Source: Acanthornis magna
Taxonomy: Eukaryota; Chordata; Aves; Passeriformes; Acanthizidae
Assembly: GCA_036785705.1 (NCBI GenBank)
Contig: JAWUZG010000084.1
Coordinates: 13,715,501-13,779,500 of the forward strand
DNA length: 64,000 nucleotides
Reading direction: 5' to 3'
This document shows positions 11,900 through 22,183 of this stretch, piece by piece. The position numbers and the translations under genes are program-made. Numbering within the stretch: position 1 is the stretch's first letter; every line of letters begins with the position of its first letter. The notes under the pieces are model-generated. The model was not told the DNA's origin and ran no database searches. It saw only the letters and a list, made by a program, of their open reading frames with translations.

Positions 11900-14340
11900 G
11901 AGGAAGGGCTGGTTTCGCGCTGTTCCATCAGCCGTGGGGCTCTGCCCGGGCTGTCCTCGGCTGTCCGCCGGCAAGGGGAGCGCAGCCCAGGCTCTTCTTG
12001 CAGGCGGACGTGACCCAGAGCTAACGTGCGTGTCCTCGCAGACACTCGGGGCATTGTCAGGAATCAGACGGGGGCCGGGGAAGAAAACAAGGTCCTTTTC
12101 CAGAGAACACAGAGCGAAGCAAAACCTGCGCCAGCCTTGCTGCTGCCTGCCCGCTCGAGGCCTGTGAGAGGGGCGAAGCGGGAGGGGTCAGGCCGAAACC
12201 CTTGGTGATGCCGCAGCCGGTGAACACACACTGCCTCGTGTTAGAAAAGGCAAGATCTGCCCCGCAAAGAGGCAACTTTTTATTTGCACGTTAGTTCATG
12301 CGGTGTTTTGCCAGCTTCCAGGGATAAGATGGGGGCACGTTCGTTCCCCCACGTGTATTCCTCCCCGAGTCCATGGGCGCAGCACAGCGGCACCGCTACT
12401 GCACCAAGGCAGGCACGGAGGATGCCGGTCGAGGGCCGCCCGTGACGCCCTCCCGCCATCCGCAAATGCACTTCCCTGTCACTGCACACATCGTGGCTCT
12501 GGCACCGCCTCGGGGACTGAAAGCCAGCTGGGAACAAAGGGAAGAGCTGCAAGGCTGGGATAAGCGGGAGCTCTCCCTGGGACAGCATCGGCCATGTCAG
12601 CAGGACATTTCATCCCAGAGATTAAGGGCTGAGCCATGAACTTGTTTGGAGCTGGAGGGGGAGCAGGGGCTGAGGGCAAAACCACCAGCACTGTGGGAAA
12701 GCCCCTGGGCCCAGGGCCTTGCCAGGGCAATAGTAACCATCCTCTGAGCCAGGTGATCTCGTCATTCCTTTAGAGACTCGGACGATGGCACCTCCAGAGC
12801 GAGGGCCAGGTGCTCCCTTTGCTCGGACTGCAGGCGAGCGCTTCGCCCACTGCAGCACCGCATCCTGTGCCTGCCGTGTGCTTGGCTGGCTCTGTGCCGG
12901 CCCTGCTCCATGCTGGATGGCTTAGCACAGCGGTCAGGGAGGTCCGAGCAACATCCAGAGCTTGCCTGTGCCGGCAGCCAGCTGTGCAAGCAGTGCTTTA
13001 AAACACACTCCTTTCCTGTGTGCTTACAGTCAGGAGAAGGATTGATTTTTTTTTTTTTTTTTGGTAAAACCTGGAATGTATGGTACTGTTTGGAAGGAGA
13101 GATGAGGGACTTGATGGAGCACAGCAGCCAGCAGCACGTGTGTCCTGTACCCTGTAGAGCAGCTGGCAGAAGCAGCAGTTCTGGCAGGGAGGTGTCGGGG
13201 CAGCACACAGCCATGTTACTCCCCACAAAAATACCTATTTTTTAAAAAAGAATATTTTCCATGGCTGTGCCTTCTTTTGTGTTGGCTCATCCCCGGAGGG
13301 TGGAGGGGTCAATGTGCTCTGCAGACGATTTTTGTCCAACCCAGGCACCAGCCCTGTGCTGGGGAAGATGTAAAATACGTGACTTTTCCCCTACGGCTGC
13401 TGGGTGAAAACAAAACCCCCCCACATAGCATGCACACAAAATGACAACAGAGACAGCTTGTCATTGTGCGGGCTGTCACGCAGAAGAGGGGCTGTCCCCC
13501 CATCCCCCCTCCACACCGGCAACGGGAGAGCAGAGCCACGGATGACTGTTAAAGCGCTCCAGCAAAACACGTAAGGAAATCCTTTTGATGGGGAATTGTC
13601 ACCAGCTATTAGGGAGCCTACGCTGGGTTTTGCTTCCAAATCTTGCTCCAGACTGCAAAACACCCGTCGGAGCTGGGACAGCTGATGCCGAAGAAGTTTT
13701 CACGAGGGATGCAGAACTCGTGCCATTTGCCGGACAGCATGCTTTATCAGTTCACAGGGGTGAGGCGTGTGGCTGCTGTTTGGTCAGTGGCCACATCTGC
13801 ACCCGAAGTGTTTTTTCTTGACCATCAGCAGTATAAATGAAGCAGGGGGTCACACCGAACGTGCCCGCTCCCCCAGACGCGCTCTGGTTTCTGCTCTGTT
13901 CCAGGAGGGCGTGTGGGTGATTTTGGGCAGATGGGAGCCAGCCTGCAGGCTCGACGCCTGGCTCTCTGAGTCTCCAAACAAGGCTTTTCCCACTGCAGGA
14001 CAGCGCTGCGCCCATCCATATAGCTCTGTCTCTGGTGCTTGGCAAATCCTCCTTGAGGTGCACTAAAATTTTCAGCATTCCAGCCGTTTGCTTGGTTGTG
14101 GCTTGTAGGGTCGTGATGGGCGGGAGCGAGCTCGCCCCATGTGAAGGTGAGCGCTGTTATACTGAGGGTGTACAGAAAACCTCCAACTGCCCATCCCTTA
14201 TTTTTTTGGGGGAAGTTGCTGGAAGTAGACTCCGGGGGCCGAGGGACCACCTCCAACCCCCAGCACTGCGAGGGGCACTCGGGTTCGCCACACGCCCAAC
14301 CTAGCGGAGAACAACGAGGGGGGGATATATACAAAAAATT
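11900..14340. other. Intergenic region between PHRF1 and the miR-210 host promoter
   Basis: About 2.4 kb lies between the two divergent promoters. CpG density falls away from the PHRF1 island and rises again toward 14.3 kb. A T run sits near 13045-13062. E-box or hypoxia-type cores (CACGTG) occur near 12351 and 13136. No splice-supported exon or known RNA gene is seen. Confidence 0.5.
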
Positions 14341-14755
14341 AATGTGACACCGTGACATTTGATGCGGCAAAGGGAGAGGGGGCAGCGGCAAGGGGGGCGG
14401 CCGGGGACACCCCGACTCTCCCCCCGCCCCCTCGCCCCGTCCCTCCCGCACCGCCTACGTGCGCCCCGACACTGCCCTCATGGCACGGCCCCGGCGGGCC
14501 GTACCATGGGCCGGGCTGCAGCGGGGGCGGGAAGGGGACGGAGGGGAAAGGGGGAGACGAGTGGTGGGGCCACGGGGGGCCAGCGGGGAACGGGCTCCTC
14601 GCAGGCGGCGGCGGCGGGGCAGGGGGGCGCCGCCGGCGGCCGCAGGCACGAGCGGGCCGGCGAGGGCGGGGAGGGCGGGGGTCGGCGGGGCGGGGTGAGC
14701 GGGAGGCGGGCGGCGGCTCAACAGGTACAAATGGTTCCTCCCCGCAGCAGCAGCG

Positions 14756-14760
14756 ACGTG
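14756..14760 (+). promoter_or_regulatory. Candidate HIF core motif upstream of miR-210
   Basis: ACGTG in the context CAGCGACGTGCAG, about 270 bp upstream of the host exon 1 donor and about 510 bp before the hairpin. The known miR-210 promoter carries a functional HIF-1 site of this core type. The motif is only five bases, so this rests on position and family knowledge. Confidence 0.4.
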
Positions 14761-14871
14761 CAGAAGCGAACGCGCCGCGCCCGCCGCTGTCACCGCCGGG
14801 GGGGCGGGGGGGCCGCCCGCCCGCTCGGCCCCGCCCCGCCGCGGCCGTCGGCGGGCGGTGGCGGAGTCGCC

Positions 14872-14952
14872 ATTGGCTGGAGCGGCGCGGGGGCGGGGCC
14901 GGCGGGCGGGCGCGCGGTGCCGCTATTGGCTGGAGCGGCGCGGGGGGCGGGG
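14872..14952 (+). repeat. Duplicated CCAAT/GC-box promoter unit
   Basis: ATTGGCTGGAGCGGCGCGGG followed by a GC-rich tail occurs at 14872-14899 and again at 14925-14952, with a 53 bp period. Each unit has an inverted CCAAT box (NF-Y site) followed by an Sp1-type GC box. The duplication lies just upstream of the inferred exon 1. Confidence 0.8.
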
Positions 14953-15234
14953 CGAGGGGCCGCGGCGCGCGGCGTGGGCCGGGTCGGGGCAGAGCGAGAA
15001 GTTGGCGGCGGCGGCGGCGGCGGGAGCGCAGGTGAGCGGCGGGCGCGCCAGGGAGGGAACCCCCCCCCGTTCCGGAGCCGCCGGGCGCCGCCGGCTCCGG
15101 GGCCGCACGGGCCAGCCTGTCCCGGGGGTGGGAGCGCGGAGCTGCAGCCCCACGCGCCGCGGAGCCCGGGCACGGCGCGGCTCCCCCCTCCCGCTCCCCA
15201 TCCTTCGCGCTGCCCGGTGTCTCCTGTGCTGCAG

Positions 15235-15427
15235 GCGGGCCCCGCCGCCCCCCCGTCACCCTCCAGGAGCAGGTGAGCCACTGACTAACGCACATTGTGC
15301 TCTCGGCGACTCCACTGTGCGTGTGACAGCGGCTAACCTGCTCCTCGGACATCACTGTGCGGCCGCCTCGCCTCCCCGGATCCGCGCCTCGAAGCCTCGA
15401 CGCCCTCCCGCCCTCTCGGCCACCCAG
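15235..15427 (+). ncRNA. MIR210HG: Candidate host exon containing miR-210
   Basis: The segment is bounded by acceptor ctcctgtgctgcag and donor cacccag|GTGAGGGG, both close to consensus, and is 193 nt long. The whole miR-210 hairpin lies within it. If it is spliced as an exon, Drosha cropping would destroy the spliced transcript; alternatively the sites are weakly used and the hairpin is effectively intronic. There is no transcript evidence here. Confidence 0.4.
15266..15344 (+). ncRNA. MIR210: Precursor of microRNA miR-210
   Basis: miR-210 is the core hypoxia-induced microRNA, repressing mitochondrial and iron-sulfur assembly transcripts such as ISCU. The 3p product occupies 15315-15336, starts CTGTGCGTGTGACAGCG and ends GGCTAA; the human form ends in GA. 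The 5p strand at 15276-15297 begins AGCCACTGACTAACG, a form I recall from fish miR-210. The arms pair into one hairpin: the base GGAGCAGG (15266-15273) pairs perfectly with CCTGCTCC (15337-15344), the 5p and 3p arms pair with a few mismatches, and the loop is about 17 nt. Location between PHRF1 and RASSF7 matches the human locus. The seed TGTGCGT is intact. Recognition is by sequence identity and folding and is very secure. Confidence 0.97.
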
Positions 15428-17355
15428 GTGAGGGGCTCCGGCGTGCCAAGGAGTCGGCTCCCCCATCCATCGCCACTGTCCAGCCTCCAGCTGTTCCCCA
15501 TCCTCGGCTCTGCGGACCCCCGATGCGCTGCCGGGAGTGCCCCAGGATCGGCCGCACTTGCAGAGAGCAGCGTGAAAAGATTGAACACTTCCTGCAGCGC
15601 GGCTCGGTGTGTCCGGCGGGAGCGGAGATGGAGGGAACGGGCCGTGTCGGCATGGGGGTGCGAATAGCTGGTGGTAAAGTTGCTCAGGAGGGATGGCGTG
15701 CTCCCCTTATCTTCTCTTGCTCTTCTCCAAAGTAAATAACTGCTAGCGGACTCCGTACCAAGTTACAGAGACGCATCATCCCGGCCGGTGACGTCTTGAT
15801 ACCCGGTCAGTGACTAACTGAACTGCTATTGCCAAGGGTGTGTTAATAGAAGAAACTCTGCCTAGTATTGCCCTGGATGAGTCACATTTAAAGAGAGACT
15901 CTCTAGTTTGTTAAGGGAAAAGCAGAAAGGAGCCTCATTTTCCTTTTTTGTTGCTCGTTTTTTTTTTCCACCCCACTCCTCACCTTTGCTCGTTTTTTTC
16001 TTCTTCTTGTGCCAGGGCTCTATTGGTGGCCCGGCCCTGGCTGGGTGTTTGCAGAGCTGCCTTGCCTGATGTGCTGTGATGTCACGCAGGGGACTCTGAC
16101 TTCATGGCCCTGAGGAACAGGAAGGCGAGCCAGGCAGGGACTTTTCCAGCCACCCAGGGTGGCTGTAACTAAAAACGGAGGAAGTGACGAAGCAGATGGC
16201 TTCTCCTACAAAGTTCTCTCTTGTGATTTTTTTGGCTAGTGAAGAAGCTGGGTAGTTGAAAAGTGTCTTTCCTGAAAAGCAGCACAGCTTTATTGTTGTC
16301 TGAAGTTCCTAATAACCAGCTAGGATTCACTGCAGCCTGCTGAGGTTCCCTGAAAGGGCTCAGGTATTCCCCGTCCTGCTGGTGCTGCTCTCATGTAGCC
16401 CTGGGCCACTGTAATGGCTTGATATGAAGGAATTTGCAGTGCTCTGGTGAATAAGTAGTTAATTGTATGGAAGGCAGAGCAATGTCCTCTGTGTTGGTAA
16501 AGCGTCTCTCGGAGAAGTTTTGCCTGTCCCTATCTCTCCTTCGTGCTTTTATTTGTCATTTCTGCGTCTGGGTCCCAGAGGAGCATCTGCTCTTCACAAG
16601 AAAACTCAGCTCTCTCGCTGCTCTGTGTTTCCGGGGTGCTCCAGCATCCTGGGAAGATGGGAAAACCAACTGAATTTACCCAAGAGGCTTTCATGTTTGT
16701 TCAGAAGCCAAATGGGCCTTTTTTTTCTTATGGGGGCAGGGTGGGGGGGCAGAGAAATCCTCGGTTGTCTCAGCCCCGGATTGCTTTTTTCTTCACTAGC
16801 TGCACCTACAGCATCTTCCCACTGCTGGTCCCGAGCAGGCAGGAGCACAGTGTAACCACACGGAGAGTAGGGAGAGAGGGAAACCCGGTGCAAAATCCAC
16901 CTGTGTACAAGTGTGTCTGTGAGCTGAAACTGAAGCCCACAGTCCCCTACCCTCTCATTTTATAGCTGACCATGCATGTGACAAACCTGTGTCTGAAAAT
17001 GAAGGTGCTTTGTTTCTCTTTGAACAAATAGCCCTGCGTTTGGGACTGTGCTGGCTGGTGACTAACCCCAGGAGATGCTGCTGGCAGAAGCAGCTCCGCA
17101 GGTTGCCTGGCAAGACTTGTCCCAGCTCCCATGAGCAGCACTATGATATGAATGCTTCTGACTTCCTGCTACCTATGGAACTATCCTGTTCAGCTCCAGT
17201 AAGCAAAAGGAAGGGGTTGAAGTGAAGTTTGTTTGGTCTTGCCTTTTTTGTGTGTGTCTCCAGTAAGCGGGGGGAGCATACAGCTCAATGCCTGTTTTTA
17301 ACATTCTTGTTGCGTGATTCAAAACTAACCTGCTGTGCTGTCACCTGAAGTCTTC

Positions 17356-17361
17356 AATAAA
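17356..17361 (+). terminator. Polyadenylation signal (AATAAA), plus strand
   Basis: AATAAA after CTTC, downstream of the miR-210 host region and on its strand. A possible 3' end of the lncRNA; a second signal follows at 17673. Confidence 0.35.
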
Positions 17362-17672
17362 TAGTGCAAAACCAGTGTTTGGGTGCTGATTACTGTAATC
17401 CAGGGCATCAGACTAGCTGAAGAGGAAAGCTGTGCCTTCTCAGTGATGTGTCTGATGTGCACTGCATGCCTGATTCCTCCCATCTCTTATTTTGCGTCTA
17501 TGGCCAGTGAAGGGGGCTTGAAAAGGAGAGCAGAAGGGTGCGATCTGGTTGTCCTTCAAGCAGAAAGCTCAGCATCAGTCCTTCCCTCCTGGTCTAGCCC
17601 CAGGGTGCTCCTGAGCGATGATAAAATACACCAGGGCTGTGATGCCCCTAGATGTCATGTTTTTCAGTAGCT

Positions 17673-17678
17673 AATAAA
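17673..17678 (+). terminator. Polyadenylation signal (AATAAA), plus strand
   Basis: AATAAA in AGCTAATAAAGAG, followed about 10 nt later by a G/T-rich stretch, as expected for a functional cleavage site. A candidate distal 3' end for the miR-210 host transcript. Confidence 0.4.
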
Positions 17679-19444
17679 GAGATTTGTAAGATGGTACTTA
17701 GCTTGGTTAGAAGAGTAGTCATGTGCTCTCGCTCAGAACTGTGAGATTTTTGGTGAGAGGCAGGGGATTGCCTTACAGAACAGAAAGATGTTGCATTTCA
17801 GGCCTGTTGAGCTAAAGGGACTCTTTGTGCTCCTCAAAGATTTTGTTCTCGTTTCAGCACTTCATGGAGGGAAGGGAACAGGCCTAACCCTTCAAGCACC
17901 ACGCTAAGAAGCGCCTGTTGTGTTCTGTCCATAAAGTGTCCCAGTGTCAGGTGAGCCTCACCAAAGGAGCAAGCTGGCCTATGAGGAATAGAAGGAGTAC
18001 ATGAATTGTTTAAGAGGAAGTCAGTTAGTTAAATGCAAGCAGGGACTTATATAATACATCCTAAAAAAAAAAAAAAAAGATTTCTGCTGGCAGGAGGTTC
18101 CATTGGGAGAGAAACTTGCTCATCCATAAACAAGAAAATTTCCCAGCCTGCTCTAGTGCTTTATGATTTTTTTTTTCCAGGGCAAGGTAGAATGCAGTCA
18201 GTCTGTAGTGTGAGGTGGAGAAAGAAAAAGCATCACAGGAGAGCAGACAATGCTCCCTGCATGGACATATATGCCAGTTCAAACAGCTCTTCTTCATCTG
18301 CAGTAAACTACGCTGGTAGAAGCTGTGCTGCCAGGAGCAAGCAGCAGAGCATCTGTACACCACTTGGGGAGCAAAACCAACAGGCATTTTCTCCTCCAGA
18401 CATTCACACCTTTCCTTATGTAACTGGTGGTGAAGTGTGTTCTTTAAAAGCTGCTTGCCAAATCCAGGGGCTGGGAAGCAGTACAAACGCTTCTAGCACT
18501 CTAGATGAAATTTAGGGGAGAAAAGAATCCAAACCCAAACACCCAGGAACTCATACAAATACTTACCTGCTAATGGGGGATGATTCAAGTGTCTGCAGCA
18601 GTGTTGCCCTAAAGAAACTGTACTGGCCTGGGGCAGTGCTGGCACCCAGACCACCGTCTGATGAGGATGGTGAGGAGCTGACAGTCCAGGATAGATGGGT
18701 GAGGAGCTGGGGGCCGTTATTCTTATGCAATATTTAAAAAAATAATTAAAAAAAAAAAAATCAGGTAGTGCAGCCAGGAAAAGGGCGCCAGGGAGGCTGG
18801 AAGTGGCTGAAATACTCTCCTGAATGGTGCCTTGTACTGACAGAACCTGCAGATTTATTTTAGTAAAAAAACCCCAAAAACCAAAAAAACCCAACAAAAT
18901 AGCAGGGCTACTCACCAGTGAAAAACAGGTATATCCTTCTCTTTGTGATTTTTGGGTGGCACTGGAGCTAGCTGTGAGAAGCAGCTGAGGAGAGAGAAGC
19001 TCTGAAGTCCATTGCCGCCCACTGCAGGGAAGGAAGGAGCTGCCCACAGCGCCTGAGGGACATGGGGACACGAGTCCCCGCACAGCCAGCCACAGCATCC
19101 TCGAGCCACCCTGCACGCTTGGATCCCTGCCTTGCCCGCGAGCCAGTTGTTCTCTCCAGTACGCGCCGTACGCAGGGGTTTTGGTTTGTTTTTTAAGGGA
19201 AAAAATAATTTGCTTTGTTTTAATCTCATAACAATGGGTAATGGTAATTTCTTCCTACCACTCTGTAGTGGCCTAGAAAAGGACAGCATCATCTCCACTG
19301 TAGCAAGAAGGCTTGTCCCAGGGCATAAAATTTTAATTAGGAACAATCACGCAGCCTTGAAATGGGAATTGCGAGCAGCAAAAAAGTCAAACCATCAATA
19401 AAATATTCAATGGCAGAAATGTATTATTGACACAGACTTTAGAG

Positions 19445-19660
19445 CAGATAAAAGCGGGAAGGCGGGGCAGCGGGAGCGGGTATTGAGCCTCGCTGCGTTA
19501 AATAACAGGCGGGGACCCGCACGTTCGCCCGGCCAGCGCTGGCCCCCCGAGCCGGCAGCAATATAGGTCACCCTCGGCTGGGGAGCTCCTGAGGTAACAC
19601 ACCAGTTTGATTACCACCTCTCCCCCACGTGCACCAGAGCAGGGACAGAGGTGTTAATCG
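19445..19660. promoter_or_regulatory. Small CpG-enriched patch, possible regulatory element
   Basis: A local rise in GC and CpG between AT-rich flanks. It contains AGGTCA (TATAGGTCACCC near 19564), the partly palindromic GAGGTAA...TTACCACCTC around 19590-19620, and CACGTG near 19628. These could be nuclear-receptor and E-box sites. No splice signals or gene are attached, so the function is open. Confidence 0.3.
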
Positions 19661-20959
19661 AAGCCATTTATTACCTCACAAACCGCTGCTGGCCTAGGCA
19701 GCAGCTGGGTGATGGTTTGTAGGACACAAAATGAAGAAAATCTGCAAAGAGCCAGAGTCCTGAGCTGAAAAAATAGTTAGTCCCTGGTCACAGTGGTCTC
19801 CCTAACCCCATGCCTGGTTATCAGACCTCGGTGGGGGACACTGAGTTACTCTGTCAAGTTACTCTGTCTCCCACCCACGAAACACTTCCAAATCCTGCGT
19901 GCCAGCCAAGGGGCATCAGCTGAAGGGCCAAAATCTGCTGTGATATATGTATTTTAAATCCTTATTTTCCACACCCTCCCACACGTCCCTCCAGGAAAGA
20001 CTGCTGCTGGTTTGGCCTGTGAGATCATGACTGAACCTGCAAAATCAATAAATAATATATAATCATAACAGAGTGGAAAAAAAAAATCCCCCACAAAGTC
20101 AGAGATTCAAATTAATTTTCTGCCCCCATTTGGAAGTGCCATGAGCGATGACCCTTTGCTCTTTATTCCTGTTTATTTTGCAGAAGGCAAGGCTACAAAT
20201 GTAGCCCCAAAAATGAAAGATCCAGTTTTAAACCTGCAGAGGTCAGTTTTTCAGGATATGCAGAGGATGTCCCATAACACCCTCAAATCTGGCCATGTCC
20301 AAGGCAAGTGGGTTTTCTGAACCCACTTATCCCTGTTTAAGCAGCACTGAAATGCTCTTTACAGTCTCCATCACCCTCCCTTAGCAAGGCAGATTCTTTA
20401 AAAACAAGACTCAAAAAAAAAAATGAGCACATGAAGCCCAAAAAGCAAGCAAGCAGGGCAGAAACTAGATGCAGCTGTATGGAACAAACACATTTTTAAC
20501 TGATTTTCCTTGAGATACATGATTTAAGGAGGAGGGTGAGGAGGAGCTTGAAAAACAACCCACCCAAAAAGTCCCAAAAGCCCCGATTCAAAACAGACAA
20601 CTTTGAAATTGCATCTCCCCATTGTGGCAGCTCTCCAGTCATAACCTGAGACACAGCAATACCAGTGGCTCTCCCAACAAAGCAAACTTTAATCCTTTAA
20701 TATCACTTGATCAGCCTGCTGGGCTGTGGTGGCACCTTGAAAATCAGCTTTGAGAGCAGAGGATGTCCCCGGGGACCAGAGCGCAGCAGAATCTTAGGGG
20801 AGATCGTGATGGACAGCAAGAGCTGATATTCCTGGCTCCTGTTATGCAGGTGCAGACAAAGGGGCTTGGAGGCAAATGGGAAATTTCCCCTTACCTGCTC
20901 CTGTCTGCAGCCGAGCACCACCCCCTTCGCCTCCTGTCCTAAAATGCTCCGAGCTGCTG

Positions 20960-21073
20960 CTGTGCATTATTAAAATGTTGCCATGTTTCATCCCAGAGAT
21001 GGCCACATCTCACCGGAGCCAAGCTGCATCCCCTGCTTGTAAAGCACTTTGCGATTAAAAAAAAAAAAAAAAA
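20960..21073 (+). repeat. Possible ancient retroposon tail (CR1/L3-like)
   Basis: The stretch running through CAGAGATGGCCACATCTCACC to TGTAAAGCACTTTGCGATT and then an A run resembles the tail of old vertebrate LINE/SINE repeats, which carry a GTAAAGCGCTTTG-type segment. This is recognised from memory of the motif only. Confidence 0.4.
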
Positions 21074-21356
21074 GAGAAAAGAGCACTGTGTGCATAAGAT
21101 TCAGTCGGTTATAAAATACTCACAGCTTTAATTTGGCAAATAGAAAGAGATGGCTCGGAAATGAAAGAGGCAGCTGCGGGGTGCGCAAAGCGCTCGGACG
21201 TGTCCGTCAGGCACCGAAGCAGGCACCGGCAGGGATGGCTCACCCTGGCCACAACAGCACGCTCACACTCGCTTTGCTCAAATCCTTTCCCAAAGATTTA
21301 TTGAAAATTGGATCTGCGGCGCACAGGATTTACATTCGCACGGGGGAAGGGGGGTT

Positions 21357-21524
21357 TTACGGTGAACGCTGTGCCCGAGTCACATTTTTCACATACGACA
21401 TGTTGAAAACAGGCTCGGGGATCTCCCACACGAACTCATCCGCTCCCCAAACCGCTTTGGTTTTGCAATTAAAATACAAGGCGACCCACTGGGACAGATG
21501 AACAAAATGGTAACTACTGGCCAT
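21357..21524 (-). CDS. Unidentified 55-codon ORF, possible terminal exon
   Basis: Not recognised. The minus-strand frame begins MASSYHFVHL and continues through NCKTKAVWGADEFVWEIP to end VTRAQRSP and a TAA at 21357-21359. AATAAA follows about 55 nt after the stop (21297-21302). Within the frame, near 21495, lies a splice-acceptor-like tract (ttttgttcatctgtcccag) in phase 0 with codon TGG, so the real unit could be a terminal exon starting with WVALYF. Codons look balanced and it has two Asn-x-Ser/Thr sites. Against it, other frames in this CpG-richer stretch are also open, including a plus-strand frame. It lies about 0.8 kb downstream of the RASSF7 poly(A) signal on the same strand, so an alternative RASSF7 3' exon is possible. 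Confidence 0.3.
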   Translation of the reverse strand: MASSYHFVHLSQWVALYFNCKTKAVWGADEFVWEIPEPVFNMSYVKNVTRAQRSP

Positions 21525-22183
21525 CAAGTTAAAAAAAAAAAAATTAAAAAAATTTTAAAAATCAGGGAAATGTCACCAAGACATTTGGTCCTGTTCCCCA
21601 CTCACACCACCACTGGGGAAGGGCTCATTCTGCAATTTTTTATTTTAAAAAGAAGCTGAAAGATTAAATGGATTTATGAAAAACAAGCTCCTGCTATGTG
21701 CTTCCTTCCTTGAAGCATAGTCCGTGGCACCATGGAAAGTGGGTTTCTCCTACAGGTTTCTTATAATATGCATAAAAAAAGAGGGGCCAGAAATTTGTCT
21801 TAAAGCTGCTTTTGTGCCTCCCCTGCAGCCAGTGAAGAGGCTGTTTGTCACGGCCCCGCTTGCTGTGACGAGATGCTGTAAAATCTGTTAACTTGCTCCA
21901 TCCAGGTGAGCTTCCAGGCAGGTCTCCACTGCAGCTTCACTCCCCTAGTCAAAGGAACAAGGACTTTTCCAAATGCACGATGGGCCTTTTGAGGAGGCTA
22001 TGCAGAAATGGGTGCACTGCTGTTTTCTGTTGAATATAGAAACTGCTTTTAAAAAAAATAGAAGGGAGTAGCTTTCTTCTGCAGGAGAAGAGGGTTGCGT
22101 TGTGTCATCAGTCTCTGGTTTTACTTTACAGTCTGTAAAAATATTTTGTCTGGCCATCCACATCCATTCACAATATAAAGCAG

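Larger units (their letters stand above)
14345..15031 (+). promoter_or_regulatory. MIR210HG: CpG-island promoter and exon 1 of the miR-210 host transcript
   Basis: This is a very GC-rich island containing GC boxes, two inverted CCAAT boxes (ATTGG) in a duplicated unit, and a (GGC)n run at about 15004-15022. A strong plus-strand donor (GAGCGCAG|GTGAGCGG, exon end 15031) suggests a non-coding first exon of a transcript reading through miR-210. Core hypoxia-response motifs (ACGTG) are at 14457-14461 and 14756-14760. In mammals miR-210 is induced by HIF-1 through such a motif close to the host start site; which copy acts here, if either, is inference. The transcription start is not defined. Confidence 0.65.
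14990..17700 (+). ncRNA. MIR210HG: Putative miR-210 host lncRNA (MIR210HG-like)
   Basis: A plus-strand spliced transcript is inferred from signals. Exon 1 ends at 15031 (GTGAGC donor). A possible exon 2 spans 15235-15427 (acceptor gtgctgcag, donor cacccag|GTGAGG) and contains the miR-210 hairpin. A strong later acceptor (ttcttcttgtgccag) precedes 16016. AATAAA signals at 17356-17361 and 17673-17678 could end it. In human the miR-210 host gene lies between RASSF7 and PHRF1 and is transcribed opposite to both; here both protein genes are on the minus strand and the hairpin is on the plus strand, so arrangement and orientation agree. No conserved ORF is seen. Exon structure is inference, and the hairpin is the only certain part. 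Confidence 0.5.

Noticed and set aside
14339..15466. 375-codon minus-strand frame and several long plus-strand frames over the miR-210 host island
   Set aside because: CpG islands have few stop codons. The products are Pro/Arg/Gly/Ala repeats without domains, and the frames overlap a certain microRNA on the other strand.
18493..19116. 207-codon minus-strand frame
   Set aside because: No motif. It spans T-rich low complexity encoding Phe runs, as expected for a chance frame.
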